In this document: piece by piece, positions 49,104 through 58,987 of the stretch
How the letters are laid out: every line of letters begins with the position of its first letter
Numbering within the stretch: the first letter of the stretch is position 1
DNA from: Actinobacteria bacterium OK074
GTDB taxonomy: Bacteria > Actinomycetota > Actinomycetes > Streptomycetales > Streptomycetaceae
Direction of reading: 5' to 3'
Assembly (NCBI GenBank): GCA_001298575.1
Contig: LJCV01000011.1
Coordinates: forward strand, 1-64,000
DNA: 64,000 nt
The notes under the pieces: model-generated
Databases searched by the model: none
What the model was told of the DNA's origin: nothing
What the model saw: only the letters and a program-made list of their open reading frames with translations
Made by a program: the position numbers and the translations under genes

Positions 49104-50771
49104 TCAGCCGACCTTGATCTCGTTGTAGACCGGCACGCTGAACGGGTTGAGGGCCACGTTCGACAGGCGCGAGGAGTAGCCGGCGCTGCCGTTCTGGTAC
49201 CAGAGCGGGATGGCGGCCATGTTGTCGCGCACGACCTCCTCGGCCTGCTGGAAGAGGTCGACGGCCTTGGCGGTGTCGGTCTCGGCGTTGGCCTCGTCGA
49301 CGAGCTTGTCGAAGTCCTTGTCGGACCACTTGCCGTCGTTGGAGGAGGCGTTGGTGTAGTAGAGCGGCTGGAGGAAGTTCTGGATGAGCGGGTAGTCCAT
49401 CTGCCAGCCCGCCCGGAAGGGACCGGACAGCTTCTTCTGCTGGATCTGGTTGCGGTAGTCGGCGAAGGTGCCGACGGGGTTGCCGACGCACGCCTTGTCG
49501 TTGCCCAGCGCGTTGTTGATGGAGTTGCAGACGGCGTCGATCCACTGCTTGTGGGAGCCGGTGTCCGCGTTGTACGAGAGTTTGACCTGGCCGCCGGGCA
49601 GGCCGCCGCCCTCCTGGATCAGCTTCTTGGCCTCGGCGGGCTTGTACTGGCAGGCGTCGCCGCACAGGCCCTTCTTGTAGCCGCCCTCCGCGCCGAGGAC
49701 GGGCGAGGTCCAGTCGGTGGCGGGGGTGCGGGTGCCGTCGAAGATGGTCTTGGTGATGGTGGCCCGGTCGATCGCCATGGACAGGCCCTGGCGGACCTTC
49801 TCCAGGCCGCTCGCGTTCCACTTCTTGTCGTAGAAGGGGAAGGCGAGGGTCTGGATGATGCCGGCGGGGGTGTTGAGGTAGCGGTCGCCGAGGTCGTTCT
49901 TGACGTTCTTGAGCTGGGCGGCGGGCACGTCGTCGACGAGGTCGAGGTTGCCGGCCATCAGGTCGGTGTAGGCGGTGTTGTTGTCGGTGTAGACCTTGAG
50001 GTCGACGCCGCTGTTCTGGGCCTTGTCGGTGCCCGCGTAGCCGTCCCACTTGCGCAGGGACATCTTCGAGCCCTTGGTGTAGGAGTCGACGAGGTAGGGG
50101 CCGTTGCCGACGGGCTTCTTCAGCCAGGCCGCGTGGTCGTCGAAGAACGCCTTCGGCAGCGGGGAGTAGGCCGCGTAGCCGAGGGTGTCGGGGAAGGTCG
50201 AGAACTTCTGGTTGAGCTTGACGGTGAAGGTGTCGGTGCCGGTGACCTTCAGGCCCGAGAGGGTGTCGGCGCTCTGTTTGCCGCCGTCCTCCGGATGGGT
50301 CTTGTCGTAGCCGTCGATGTACCCGAAGAAGTAGGCGTTCTTCTGGTTGTTCTTGAGGCTCGCGCCGTAGTTCCAGGCGTCGACGAAGGACTGGGCGGTG
50401 ACGGCCTCGCCGTTGCTGAACTTCCAGCCGCTCCTGATCTTCACGGTGAAGTTCTGCGAATCCGTCGTGTCGATCGAGGCGGCCAGCATGTCCTTGGCCT
50501 TGCCGGTCTTGGGGTCGTAGCGCTTGAGGCCCCGGAAGACCATGTCGAGGACCTTGCCGCCCTGGACCTCGTTGGTGTTGGCGGGCTCCAGCGGGTTCTG
50601 CGGGTCGCCCCAGGAGGAGCTGAGCACCCCGGAGGTGCCGCTTCCGCTGCCGCCGCTGTCGTCCCCTCCGCCGCCGCAGCCGGTGGCCGCGAGCGCCAGC
50701 GCGGCGGCGGACGCCGCCCAGCGGACGGGTCTGGCGCTTCGGTGGTGCCTGGCGCGTCGGGCTCCACGCAT
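49104..50771 (-). CDS. Oligopeptide-binding lipoprotein (SBP family 5)
   Basis: A 555-residue extracellular binding protein; start chosen at ATG 50771 (MRGARRARHHRSARPVRWAA), with an alternative at 50792. A Sec lipoprotein signal ends in lipobox AATGC with C32. The family 5 features are EPANTNEVQGGKVLDMVFRG, VKIRSGWKFSNGEAVTAQSF (the conserved signature for SBP5), VRQGLSMAIDRATITKTIFD and FRAGWQMDYPLIQNFLQPLY. It captures peptides for the permease/ATPase genes that follow on the same strand. It is first in the operon, with a 560-bp divergent promoter region upstream. Confidence 0.93.
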   Translation of the reverse strand: MRGARRARHHRSARPVRWAASAAALALAATGCGGGGDDSGGSGSGTSGVLSSSWGDPQNPLEPANTNEVQGGKVLDMVFRGLKRYDPKTGKAKDMLAASIDTTDSQNFTVKIRSGWKFSNGEAVTAQSFVDAWNYGASLKNNQKNAYFFGYIDGYDKTHPEDGGKQSADTLSGLKVTGTDTFTVKLNQKFSTFPDTLGYAAYSPLPKAFFDDHAAWLKKPVGNGPYLVDSYTKGSKMSLRKWDGYAGTDKAQNSGVDLKVYTDNNTAYTDLMAGNLDLVDDVPAAQLKNVKNDLGDRYLNTPAGIIQTLAFPFYDKKWNASGLEKVRQGLSMAIDRATITKTIFDGTRTPATDWTSPVLGAEGGYKKGLCGDACQYKPAEAKKLIQEGGGLPGGQVKLSYNADTGSHKQWIDAVCNSINNALGNDKACVGNPVGTFADYRNQIQQKKLSGPFRAGWQMDYPLIQNFLQPLYYTNASSNDGKWSDKDFDKLVDEANAETDTAKAVDLFQQAEEVVRDNMAAIPLWYQNGSAGYSSRLSNVALNPFSVPVYNEIKVG

Positions 50772-51331
50772 GGAGTGCCTCCTCGGGTGCACGGCTTCCA
50801 GCGCGGGGGGCGCTGTGCTGTTCCAGTAGCGCCCATATCAACCGATGTCAGGCATTTCGGCCATTCACCCCACCCCTGCGGGGGACGCGGATCAGCCGGA
50901 TGTACGTACACCCCATGAACGAAACGTGAAGGTCAGGCCCGGCCGGACGGCCCCAGATCGGGCACTTCGGACAGTACGCACGGCAATACCCCGCGCGACC
51001 GAAATGGGCCTTGCAATTCCGGCGCAATGGATCTTCACTCTTCGATGCCGAACTGTTTTGTTAAGAGTCCGTTACGCCGTTTTTGTGACCCACCTTGTCC
51101 GCATATCGAACTAATCCACCGATAGGCGTAGTTCGTGTGACCCAGGACACGGATGCATCACAGGGCGCTACACGCGTAGCTACGATAAGACCAAGAACAG
51201 GTAAAGAAGGTAAAGAGAAACCCAAGTCGCCCGAGAATTTATTGACCTTGAATGAATTGCGTTGAAAAAGTCCGGCGTAGCCCGTAGGGGAACACCCTGC
51301 GGAGTCCTCACCCTCCCGGGCCAGGAGCATC
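50772..51331. other. Divergent control region between two peptide importers
   Basis: This region of about 560 bp is clearly AT-richer than the rest of the window in 51010-51270. Candidate elements are TTGTTAAGAG (51058-51067), CATATCGAACTAATCC (51101-51116), TACGATAAGA and GGTAAAGAAGGTAAAGAGAA (direct repeat GGTAAAGA, 51200-51219). TTGACCTTGAATGAATTGCG (51243-51262) could serve as a -35 for the rightward operon. No gene is seen. Spacing suggests a long leader for the rightward operon (GGAGCATC ribosome site, 51325 area). Confidence 0.55.
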
Positions 51332-52360
51332 ATGACCCCCGCAATCCCACCTGCGGCCGCCCCGCTCGAGGTGACCGACGAGAGCGCCGAGAAGTCGACC
51401 ACTTCTCCCGCTCCGGAGGCCAACGAGAGCAGGTCCCCAGGACAGCTCGCGTGGCGCCGCTTCAAGCGGGACCGCACGGGCGTCATATCGGCCGTCATCG
51501 TGATCTTCTTCTTCGTGATCGCGCTGGCGGCGCCGCTGATCGCGAAGGTGTACGGCAAGAATCCGTACACCACCTACGCGAGCCAGGACCCGAGCCTGCT
51601 CGACGCCTTCGCGTACCCGTCCGGGCCGAACGGAGGCATGAGTTCCCAGTTCTGGTTCGGCGTCGAACCGCAGCTGGGCCGGGACGTGTTCACGTTCCTG
51701 CTCTACGCGATCCGCAACTCGCTCGGCATCGCCCTGGCGGCCAGCGTCATCACCATGGTTCTCGGTGTGGTGATCGGCGTGACGGCCGGATACCTGGGCG
51801 GCAGGACCGACTACTTCGTCGGCCGGCTCATCGACATCCTGCTGTCGTTCCCCTCGACGCTGTTCTTCATCGCCTTCATGCCCGTGGTCTACGGCCTGTT
51901 CGTCGCTCCCGACGACAACATCCCGACCTCGCTCCGGGCCACCTGCCTCATCCTCGTGCTCGCCGGCTTCGGCTGGGCGTCCATCGCCCGGCTGCTGCGC
52001 GGCCAGGTACTGGGCCTGCGCGAGCGGGAGTTCGTCGAGGCCGCCAAGGTGACGGGAGCGTCGTCGCGGCGCATCGTGTTCAAGGAACTGCTCCCCAACC
52101 TCTGGACCCCGATCATCATTCAGGCCACCCTCATGGTCCCGATGTACGTGACAACCGAGGCGGGCCTCGCCTTCCTCGGGGTGGGCATGATCGACCCGAC
52201 CCCCGACTGGGGCGTCATGATCCAGCGGGGCGCCCAGTTCTACACCAACGACCTCACCTTCATGCTCTTCCCCGGTGTGTCCATGGTGATCTTCGTGCTG
52301 GCGTTCAATCTGCTCGGCGACTCGGTACGTGACGCGCTCGACCCCAAGTCGAAGCGCTGA
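51332..52360 (+). CDS. bldKA: Oligopeptide importer permease (OppC type), BldKA-like
   Basis: A 342-residue permease starting at ATG 51332. It has a polar N-terminus of about 45 residues, TM1 GVISAVIVIFFFVIALAAPL, the exterior segment DPSLLDAFAYPSGPNGGMSS and a permease core. The EAA loop is VEAAKVTGASSRRIVFKELL. The end is LLGDSVRDALDPKSKR. It is first of five rightward genes ordered permease, binding protein, permease, ATPase, ATPase. That order, with a second importer operon beside it, is that of the bldKA-E operon of S. coelicolor (SCO5112-5116), whose products import an oligopeptide signal needed for aerial growth. The symbol is assigned on order and location, so the family call is firmer than the name. 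Confidence 0.78.
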   Translation: MTPAIPPAAAPLEVTDESAEKSTTSPAPEANESRSPGQLAWRRFKRDRTGVISAVIVIFFFVIALAAPLIAKVYGKNPYTTYASQDPSLLDAFAYPSGPNGGMSSQFWFGVEPQLGRDVFTFLLYAIRNSLGIALAASVITMVLGVVIGVTAGYLGGRTDYFVGRLIDILLSFPSTLFFIAFMPVVYGLFVAPDDNIPTSLRATCLILVLAGFGWASIARLLRGQVLGLREREFVEAAKVTGASSRRIVFKELLPNLWTPIIIQATLMVPMYVTTEAGLAFLGVGMIDPTPDWGVMIQRGAQFYTNDLTFMLFPGVSMVIFVLAFNLLGDSVRDALDPKSKR

Positions 52361-52430
52361 CCCCTCTCTTCCTCCCGGTCCGGTCAATGTTGTCCGGCTG
52401 GTCCGTCCCACCCGTTTAGGCAGGGTTACT

Positions 52431-54191
52431 GTGTCTTTCTCCCGTAGAAACTTCCTCGTCGCCACTGGTGTCGTGGCCGCCTCCAGCTCGGTGCTGACCG
52501 CCTGTGGGGGCGGTGGCAGCGACAGCGGTTCCAAGGACAAGGTCCCCTCGGTCGCCGACGCCAAGACCATGAACATCCCCGTCGGCACCAAGGCCGACTC
52601 GACCGGTCCCGCCCCCGAGGTCGCAGGCGCGGTCAAGGGCGGGACGATCTACGGGCTCGACCAGTTCGACATGGACCACCTGGACCCGGCACAGATATAC
52701 GTCTCCACCGAGGGCGCCATCACCCGCCCGATCCTGCGCGGCCTCACCGGCTACAAGATCGACGAGAAGGGCGGCTGCACGCTCGTCGGCGACGTCGCCA
52801 CCGACGCGGGCACCATGAAGGACGGCGGCAAGACCTGGTCCTTCACCATCAAGGACGGCATCAAGTGGCAGGACGGCACCGCGCTGTCCATGGACGACGT
52901 CCGCCACACCTTCGAGCGCCTCTTCGCCGACTTCGTCACCGAAGGACCGCGCTACGTCCAGCAGTTCCTGGTCGGCGGCGACAAGTACAAGGGCCCCTAC
53001 GACGGCAAGAGCCTCGACTCCATCGAGATCGACGGCCAGACCATCACCTTCCGCCTGAACGAGGCCCGCGCCGACTTCAACTTCACCCTCGGCATGCCCG
53101 GTTACGGCCTGGTCCCGAAGGCGAAGGACACCAAGGAGAAGTACGACAAGCAGCCGTTCTCCTGCGGTCCGTACATCATCTCCAGCCGTGACGTCGGCAA
53201 GTCGATGACGTACACCCGCAACGAGCACTGGGACCCGAAGACGGACGCGATCCGCAACGCGTACCCGGACAAGTACTTCTTCACCTTCGGCATCGAGCTG
53301 ATCGCCTCCACCGACCGCTACGTCGCGGACAAGGGCAACGACCAGTACGCGATGTCGATCTTCAACGAGGTCGCCCCGGAGCGGACCGCCACGGTCCTCA
53401 CCAACGCCACGCTCAAGAAGCGCGTCCTCACCCAGGTCGACACGGTCACCTACTACTGGCCGATCAACATGACCCGGATCAAGGACCTCAAGGTCCGCCA
53501 GGCCATCAACTACGCCTGGCCGCACCAGCAGTTGCAGACCATCCGCGGTGGCGCCTCCACCAGCGCGCTGGCCAGCACGATCCTCAGCCCGGTGACCCCC
53601 GGCTACAAGAAGTTCGACCTGTACGAGGTCACCACCAAGCCCGGCGGCGACCCGGCCAAGGCCAAGGCGCTGCTGAAGGAGGCCGGCAAGGTCGGCCAGA
53701 AGCTGGTCATCGCCTACCAGACCTCGGACAACGCGCTGAAGCAGGCCGTCGCGATCAAGAACGCGCTGACCGAGGCCGGCTTCACGGTCGTCAACAAGCA
53801 GATCGACAAGACGACCTTCTACACCCAGATCGGCAAGATCGACAACGACTACGACCTGTTCGCGGCCGGCTGGAGCCCGGACTGGCCGAACGGCTACTCG
53901 GTCTTCTACCCCTGCTGGGACGGCGACAACATCGGCGACGGCCGCAGCAACTACGCCCAGCTGAACGACGCGAGCGTCAACAAGGCGATCACCGCGGCAT
54001 CCAAGATCGCCGACGTCGACGAGGCCAACAAGGCGTGGGGCAACATCGACGAGCAGATCATGAAGCTCGCCCCGGTGGTCCCGGACTACCACTCCATCCG
54101 CAACTGGATGTACGGATCCAAGGTCGGCAACGTGGTCTACGACGCCGGCAACACCTGCGTCGCGCTGACCAAGCTCTACGCCAAGGCGTAG
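52431..54191 (+). CDS. bldKB: Oligopeptide-binding lipoprotein, BldKB-like, Tat-type signal
   Basis: A 586-residue SBP family 5 protein with GTG start 52431. The signal region VSFSRRNFLVATGVVAASSS carries a twin-arginine motif (SRRNFLV, Arg5-Arg6) and ends in lipobox LTAC with C25, so it is predicted to be exported folded through Tat and then lipidated. The SBP5 signature is WSFTIKDGIKWQDGTALSMD. FDMDHLDPAQIYVSTEG and LKVRQAINYAWPHQQLQTIR are also typical. In the BldK system the binding protein captures the extracellular peptide. Length fits the BldKB-type proteins (about 600). Confidence 0.8.
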   Translation: MSFSRRNFLVATGVVAASSSVLTACGGGGSDSGSKDKVPSVADAKTMNIPVGTKADSTGPAPEVAGAVKGGTIYGLDQFDMDHLDPAQIYVSTEGAITRPILRGLTGYKIDEKGGCTLVGDVATDAGTMKDGGKTWSFTIKDGIKWQDGTALSMDDVRHTFERLFADFVTEGPRYVQQFLVGGDKYKGPYDGKSLDSIEIDGQTITFRLNEARADFNFTLGMPGYGLVPKAKDTKEKYDKQPFSCGPYIISSRDVGKSMTYTRNEHWDPKTDAIRNAYPDKYFFTFGIELIASTDRYVADKGNDQYAMSIFNEVAPERTATVLTNATLKKRVLTQVDTVTYYWPINMTRIKDLKVRQAINYAWPHQQLQTIRGGASTSALASTILSPVTPGYKKFDLYEVTTKPGGDPAKAKALLKEAGKVGQKLVIAYQTSDNALKQAVAIKNALTEAGFTVVNKQIDKTTFYTQIGKIDNDYDLFAAGWSPDWPNGYSVFYPCWDGDNIGDGRSNYAQLNDASVNKAITAASKIADVDEANKAWGNIDEQIMKLAPVVPDYHSIRNWMYGSKVGNVVYDAGNTCVALTKLYAKA

Positions 54192-54332
54192 GCGTCCGGG
54201 GCGGCCGGGTGACCGGCCGCCCCAAGGGTCTGTCCGCCCCTTCCCGTCCGCCGGGCGACGTCGGACAGGCCCGGCTCCACCCCCACTCTTGCTGCCCCGG
54301 CGACGGCGCCCCGTCCGGAAAGTCCTGCCCCC

Positions 54333-55313
54333 ATGTTCCGCTTCCTTGTCCGCCGAACGGTCAGCGCGCTGGTCATTCTCCTGATCATCAGCGCCCTCAC
54401 CTTCTGGCTCTTCTACGCCGTTCCGCGTGATCCGGCCCAGATGTCCTGCGGCAAGAACTGCACGCCCGACATGCTTGCGCGGATCTCGCACAACCTCGGC
54501 ATCGACAAGCCCATCCCGGTCCAGTACTGGTACTGGCTCAAGGGCGTCTTCGTCGGACGGGACTACGCCGGGTTCGGCCACTGCTCCGCACCCTGCCTGG
54601 GCTACTCCTTCGCCAACAACGAGCCCGTCTTCGGCACGATCATGGACCGGCTGCCGCTGACCCTCTCGCTCGCCTTCGGCGCGGCCGTCGTCTTCCTCGT
54701 GCTCGGTGTCGGCGCGGGCATGATCGCCGCCGTCAAGCAGGGCAAGTTCCTGGACAAGTTCGCCAGCTCGGCCTCGCTGTTCGGCTCCTCGCTGCAGATC
54801 TACTTCGTCGGCTACATCGCGCTGTACTTCCTGGTCTTCAAGCTCGGCTGGCTGAGCCAGCCCAACTACACGCCGATCACCGACAACCCCTTCGAGTGGG
54901 CCAGCGGCCTGCTGCTGCCGTGGCTGGTGCTGGCCATCATCTACACGGCCAACTACACCCGCATGGCCCGCTCCCAGCTGGTCGAACAGCTCAGCGAGGA
55001 CTACGTCCGCACGGCCCGCGCCAAGGGCCTGTCCCGGGCCAACGTGTTCTTCCGGTTCGCCTGGCGAGGCGCGATGGGCCCGATCGTCACCGTCTTCGGC
55101 ATCGACCTGGGCACCCTGATCGGCGGCGCGATCATCACCGAGTCGACCTTCAGCCTCCAGGGCGTGGGACGGCTCGCGGTCGCCTCCGTCATCCAGAGCG
55201 ACCTGCCCATGCTCCTCGGTGTCACGGTCCTCGCGGCCGGGGCGATCGTCTTCGCCAACGTCATCGTCGACGCCGTCTACGCCCTCATCGATCCGCGGAT
55301 CCGGCTCGCCTGA
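54333..55313 (+). CDS. bldKC: Oligopeptide importer permease (OppB type), BldKC-like
   Basis: A 326-residue permease starting at ATG 54333 (MFRFLVRRTVSALVILLIIS). An exterior loop has Cys residues (MSCGKNCTPDMLARISHNLG and GFGHCSAPCLGYSFANNEPV), which could form disulfides. Core helices follow, then the EAA loop EDYVRTARAKGLSRANVFFR, then RGAMGPIVTVFGIDLGTLIG. It ends DAVYALIDPRIRLA. It lies 141 bp after the binding-protein gene; that gap holds a GC-rich inverted repeat (GGGGCGGCCGGGTGACCGGCCGCCCC, 54197-54222), another likely attenuator after the binding protein. Confidence 0.82.
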   Translation: MFRFLVRRTVSALVILLIISALTFWLFYAVPRDPAQMSCGKNCTPDMLARISHNLGIDKPIPVQYWYWLKGVFVGRDYAGFGHCSAPCLGYSFANNEPVFGTIMDRLPLTLSLAFGAAVVFLVLGVGAGMIAAVKQGKFLDKFASSASLFGSSLQIYFVGYIALYFLVFKLGWLSQPNYTPITDNPFEWASGLLLPWLVLAIIYTANYTRMARSQLVEQLSEDYVRTARAKGLSRANVFFRFAWRGAMGPIVTVFGIDLGTLIGGAIITESTFSLQGVGRLAVASVIQSDLPMLLGVTVLAAGAIVFANVIVDAVYALIDPRIRLA

Positions 55314-55360
55314 CCTCCGCCCCGCTGCCCCGACCCCCGCATCACCCCAGGAGCGTCCAC

Positions 55361-56395
55361 GTGACGAGCACCCACCAGCCCTTCCTGTCCGTCAAGGATC
55401 TGAGGGTCCACTTCTCCACCGAGGACGGCGTCGTCAAGGCCGTCGACGGGCTCTCCTTCGACCTGCTGAAGGGCAAGACGCTCGGCATCGTGGGCGAGTC
55501 CGGTTCCGGCAAGTCCGTCACCAACCTGACGATCCTGGGCCTGCACGACCGCGACCGCACCGCCATCGAGGGCGAGATCCTGCTCGACGGCAAGGATCTG
55601 CTGGCCGCCTCCGAGAAGGAACTGGAGCGGCTGCGCGGCAACACGATGTCGATGATCTTCCAGGACGCGCTGGCCTCGCTGTCGCCGTACCACACCATCG
55701 GCAAGCAGATCGGCGAGACGTACCGCAAGCACACGGGCGCCTCCAAGAAGGAGGCCCGGGCGCGGGCGGTCGAGATGCTGACCCGGGTCGGCATCCCGCA
55801 GCCGGACATGCGGGTCGACGACTACCCGCACCAGTTCTCCGGCGGTATGCGCCAGCGCGCGATGATCGCGATGGCGCTGGTCTGCGACCCGGAGCTGCTG
55901 ATCGCGGACGAGCCGACGACGGCCCTGGACGTCACCGTGCAGGCCCAGATCATGGACCTGCTCAAGGACCTCCAGCAGGAGTTCGGCACCGCGATCATCT
56001 TCATCACGCACGACCTGGGTGTCATCGCCGACATCGCGGACGACGTGCTGGTGATGTACGGCGGCCGGTGCGTGGAGCGCGGCACGAAGAAGGAAGTGCT
56101 GAGCACGCCCCAGCACCCGTACACCTGGGGCCTGTTGAGCTCGATGCCGTCGCTGGAGGGTCCGGTGGACGTGCCGCTCACGCCGATCGCCGGTTCGCCG
56201 CCCTCGCTGCTGAACCCGCCGTCGGGCTGCCGTTTCCACCCGCGGTGCGCCTTCACCGACCAGGTCGCCGACGGGAAGTGCGCCTCCGAGTCGCCGGTGC
56301 TGACCCTCACGGACGGGCGCGGTTCCGCCTGCCACCTGGAGAGCGGCCGGCGCGACGAGCTGTTCTCCGACCGCGCCGCCGGCCAGGCCCACTGA
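55361..56395 (+). CDS. bldKD: Oligopeptide importer ATPase (OppD type), BldKD-like
   Basis: A 344-residue ATPase with GTG start 55361 behind CAGGAGCG. Walker A is [17 protein letters not shown], the signature [20 protein letters not shown], Walker [14 protein letters not shown] and the switch [15 protein letters not shown]. The C-terminal Opp extension has [20 protein letters not shown]. It follows the permease by 48 bp and precedes its partner ATPase by 26 bp. Confidence 0.85.
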   Translation: MTSTHQPFLSVKDLRVHFSTEDGVVKAVDGLSFDLLKGKTLGIVGESGSGKSVTNLTILGLHDRDRTAIEGEILLDGKDLLAASEKELERLRGNTMSMIFQDALASLSPYHTIGKQIGETYRKHTGASKKEARARAVEMLTRVGIPQPDMRVDDYPHQFSGGMRQRAMIAMALVCDPELLIADEPTTALDVTVQAQIMDLLKDLQQEFGTAIIFITHDLGVIADIADDVLVMYGGRCVERGTKKEVLSTPQHPYTWGLLSSMPSLEGPVDVPLTPIAGSPPSLLNPPSGCRFHPRCAFTDQVADGKCASESPVLTLTDGRGSACHLESGRRDELFSDRAAGQAH

Positions 56396-56421
56396 CGCAG
56401 AAGAAACGGGAACTCACGACC

Positions 56422-57477
56422 ATGAGCAACACGAACACCCTCCTGGACGTCAGCGGGCTGACGAAACACTTCCCCGTCAAGGGCGGCTTTCCGATCCGCC
56501 GCACGGTCGGCGCGGTACAGGCCGTCGACGGGCTCGACTTCACCGTCGCCGAGGGCGAAAGCCTGGGCCTGGTGGGCGAGTCGGGCTGCGGCAAGTCGAC
56601 GACGGGCCGGCTGATCACCCGGCTCCTGGAGCCGACCGGCGGGAAGATCACCTACCGCGGGCAGGACATCACGCACGCGGACCGCAAGGCGCTCGCGCCG
56701 GTCCGCTCCGAGATCCAGATGATCTTCCAGGACCCGTACGCCTCGCTGAACCCGCGGCACACCGTCGGCAAGATCATCTCGGGCCCGATGGAGATCAACG
56801 GCATCGAGCCGACCGGGGGCCGAGAGGCCCGCGCGCGCGAGCTGCTGGAGATCGTCGGCCTCAACCCCGAGCACTACAACCGCTTCCCGCACGAGTTCTC
56901 CGGCGGCCAGCGCCAACGCATCGGCGTGGCACGGGCGTTGGCCCTGGAACCCAAGCTGATCGTGGCGGACGAACCGGTCTCCGCACTCGACGTCTCCATC
57001 CAGGCCCAGGTGGTCAACCTCCTTCAGAAGCTCCAGAAGGAGATGGGCATCGCCTTCGTGTTCATCGCGCACGACCTGGCGATCGTGCGGCACTTCTCGC
57101 AGCGGGTCGCGGTCATGTACCTCGGCAAGATCGTGGAGATCGCCGACCGCGACGACCTCTACGGCAACCCGCGCCACCCGTACACCCGGGCGCTGCTGTC
57201 CGCGGTGCCGGAGGCCACGGTCGACGCGGGAGGCCGCGACCGCATCCGCCTCGTCGGAGACGTCCCGTCGCCGATCTCACCGCCGTCGGGCTGCCGCTTC
57301 CGCACCCGCTGCTGGAAGGCGACGGACAAGTGCGCGTCGGAGGCGCCGCCGCTGGTGCCGGTCGAGGGCGACAGCGCGGGCCATCTGACGGCGTGCCACT
57401 ACCCCGAGGCCAAGGAGACGGTCCCGGTCTCGGTACCGTCTCCGCGCCTCGCCAAGGACCCCGGGGCGGCGGCCTGA
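56422..57477 (+). CDS. bldKE: Oligopeptide importer ATPase (OppF type), BldKE-like
   Basis: A 351-residue ATPase starting at ATG 56422. Walker A is [17 protein letters not shown], the signature [20 protein letters not shown], Walker [15 protein letters not shown] and the switch [13 protein letters not shown]. The C-terminal extension has [20 protein letters not shown]. It is last of the five-gene importer operon; a terminator follows about 90 bp downstream. Confidence 0.85.
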   Translation: MSNTNTLLDVSGLTKHFPVKGGFPIRRTVGAVQAVDGLDFTVAEGESLGLVGESGCGKSTTGRLITRLLEPTGGKITYRGQDITHADRKALAPVRSEIQMIFQDPYASLNPRHTVGKIISGPMEINGIEPTGGREARARELLEIVGLNPEHYNRFPHEFSGGQRQRIGVARALALEPKLIVADEPVSALDVSIQAQVVNLLQKLQKEMGIAFVFIAHDLAIVRHFSQRVAVMYLGKIVEIADRDDLYGNPRHPYTRALLSAVPEATVDAGGRDRIRLVGDVPSPISPPSGCRFRTRCWKATDKCASEAPPLVPVEGDSAGHLTACHYPEAKETVPVSVPSPRLAKDPGAAA

Positions 57478-57566
57478 CACACCCCTTTTCGTCGACCGCC
57501 GCCCGTGGAACCCGACTTTCGCCGACCCATTGACCCGAGCGCGGGGGTCCGGTTCCTGGGGAGGGA

Positions 57567-57592
57567 GGCCCGTGCCCGCGAGGGTGCGGGCC
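57567..57592 (+). terminator. Probable terminator of the rightward importer operon
   Basis: GGCCCG...CCC-GCGA-GGG...CGGGCC forms an interrupted stem (57567-57592) followed by TTCGTCGT. It lies just upstream of the MFS gene. Confidence 0.55.
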
Positions 57593-57626
57593 TTCGTCGT
57601 ACCCTCTGGGCGAAGGCTGGCCGTAG

Positions 57627-58919
57627 GTGCGGCGGGAACAACTGAACAACTGGAGCCGGGTGTTGAAGACGAAGTCGACGGCGACGCCAACTCACCCGTC
57701 CCCGTTGCGCGTTGCGGCGTTCCGACGGTTCCTGGCCGCGAACCTGGTGTCGGCGAGCGGTACGGCGATGGCTCCGCTGGCGCTCGCGTACGCGGTGATC
57801 GGGGAGGGCGGCGGGGCGGGTTCGCTGGGCGCGGTACTGGCGGTGAACACCGTGCCGACGATCGCATTCCTGTTGCTGGGCGGGGTGTTGGCGGACCGGC
57901 TGTCGCGCAGCAGGATCCTGTTCTGGGGCAACCTGCTGGCGGCACTGGCCCAGGGCACGCTGGCGGCGCTGGTGGCCGGGGGCTGGGCGACGACGGCGAC
58001 GATCGCGGCCTGCGGTTTCGCCTCGGGCGTCGCGACGGCGTTCGTCGCGCCCGCGGCGCAGGGGGTGGTGGCCCAGCTGGTCCCGGCGGAACAGTTGCAG
58101 CGGGCCAACGCGCTGCTGCGGCTGCCGACGAACGCGGTACGGGTGCTGGCGCCCGTGGCCGGCGGGCTGATCGTCGGCTTCAGTGGGGCGAGTTGGGCGC
58201 TGGCATGGGACGCGCTCACGTTCGCGGCGGCGGCACTGCTGATACGCGGGCTGCGGCTGGACGCGCCGGTGGGGGTGGGCAGCGCACTGGCGGACCTGCG
58301 GGCGGGCTGGTCGGGCTTCTGGTCCCGCACCTGGCTGTGGACGTACACGGCGGCGGGGTGCGCGGTGGTCGCGGGCTGGCTGGCGGGTTTCCAGTTGCTC
58401 GGCCCGGTGGTGGCGGCGGAGCACTACGGGGGCGCACGCGCCTGGGGCCTGGTCCAAGGAGCTTTCGCCTGCGGCCTGTTGGCGGGCACGGTGGTCTGCC
58501 TGCGCTGGCACCCGTACCGGTTGCTGGCGGTGGCCGTGGTCGCCTCGTCGGCCCTCTCCCTGCCCCTGGCGGCGATGGGCTTCGGCCTGGCCCTGCCCTG
58601 GGTACTCCTGGGCGCACTGCTGGCCGGGGTGGGCCTGGACGTGGGCATCGTGTCCTGGAGCACGGCGTTCCAACAGCACGTGCCGGAGGGGGAGTTGGGG
58701 CGGATGGGGGCCATCAACGGGGTGGGCGAACGGCTGGCGGTGCCGTTGGGGTATCTGGTGGCGGGGGTGGCTTCGGGGGGGGGGAGCGATCGGGGGGTGT
58801 TGGTGGGGGGGGCGGGGGTTGTTTTGGGGGCTTCGGTGGTTAATTTGGGGGTTCGGGATGTTTATCGGGTCAATCGGGGTGCCCGCGTCTTCCACGGCAC
58901 ACCCAAGGAGCCGTCGTGA
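57627..58919 (+). CDS. MFS transporter (EntS/MFS_3-like)
   Basis: A 430-residue transporter if GTG 57627 is the start; GTG 57660 (VLKTKSTATPTHPSP) is an alternative. Helix 1 is FLAANLVSASGTAMAPLALA. The loop 2-3 motif is LGGVLADRLSRSRILFWGNL. FVAPAAQGVVAQLVPAEQLQ, RANALLRLPTNAVRVLAPVA and ELGRMGAINGVGERLAVPLG are typical of MFS_3/EntS exporters. The last 45 codons are extremely G-rich with runs of ten and eight G (58775-58784, 58805-58812). Their codons (GTT, TTG, AAT, TAT) are unlike the rest of the gene, so the C-terminal 40 residues are the least certain part. Confidence 0.82.
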   Translation: MRREQLNNWSRVLKTKSTATPTHPSPLRVAAFRRFLAANLVSASGTAMAPLALAYAVIGEGGGAGSLGAVLAVNTVPTIAFLLLGGVLADRLSRSRILFWGNLLAALAQGTLAALVAGGWATTATIAACGFASGVATAFVAPAAQGVVAQLVPAEQLQRANALLRLPTNAVRVLAPVAGGLIVGFSGASWALAWDALTFAAAALLIRGLRLDAPVGVGSALADLRAGWSGFWSRTWLWTYTAAGCAVVAGWLAGFQLLGPVVAAEHYGGARAWGLVQGAFACGLLAGTVVCLRWHPYRLLAVAVVASSALSLPLAAMGFGLALPWVLLGALLAGVGLDVGIVSWSTAFQQHVPEGELGRMGAINGVGERLAVPLGYLVAGVASGGGSDRGVLVGGAGVVLGASVVNLGVRDVYRVNRGARVFHGTPKEPS

Positions 58920-58987
58920 GCCGTTCGCGACGAGGCGGCTCCCGGGCTCCGCTTCGGCCGGGTGCCGTGCGTCGTTACCTTCGAGGT

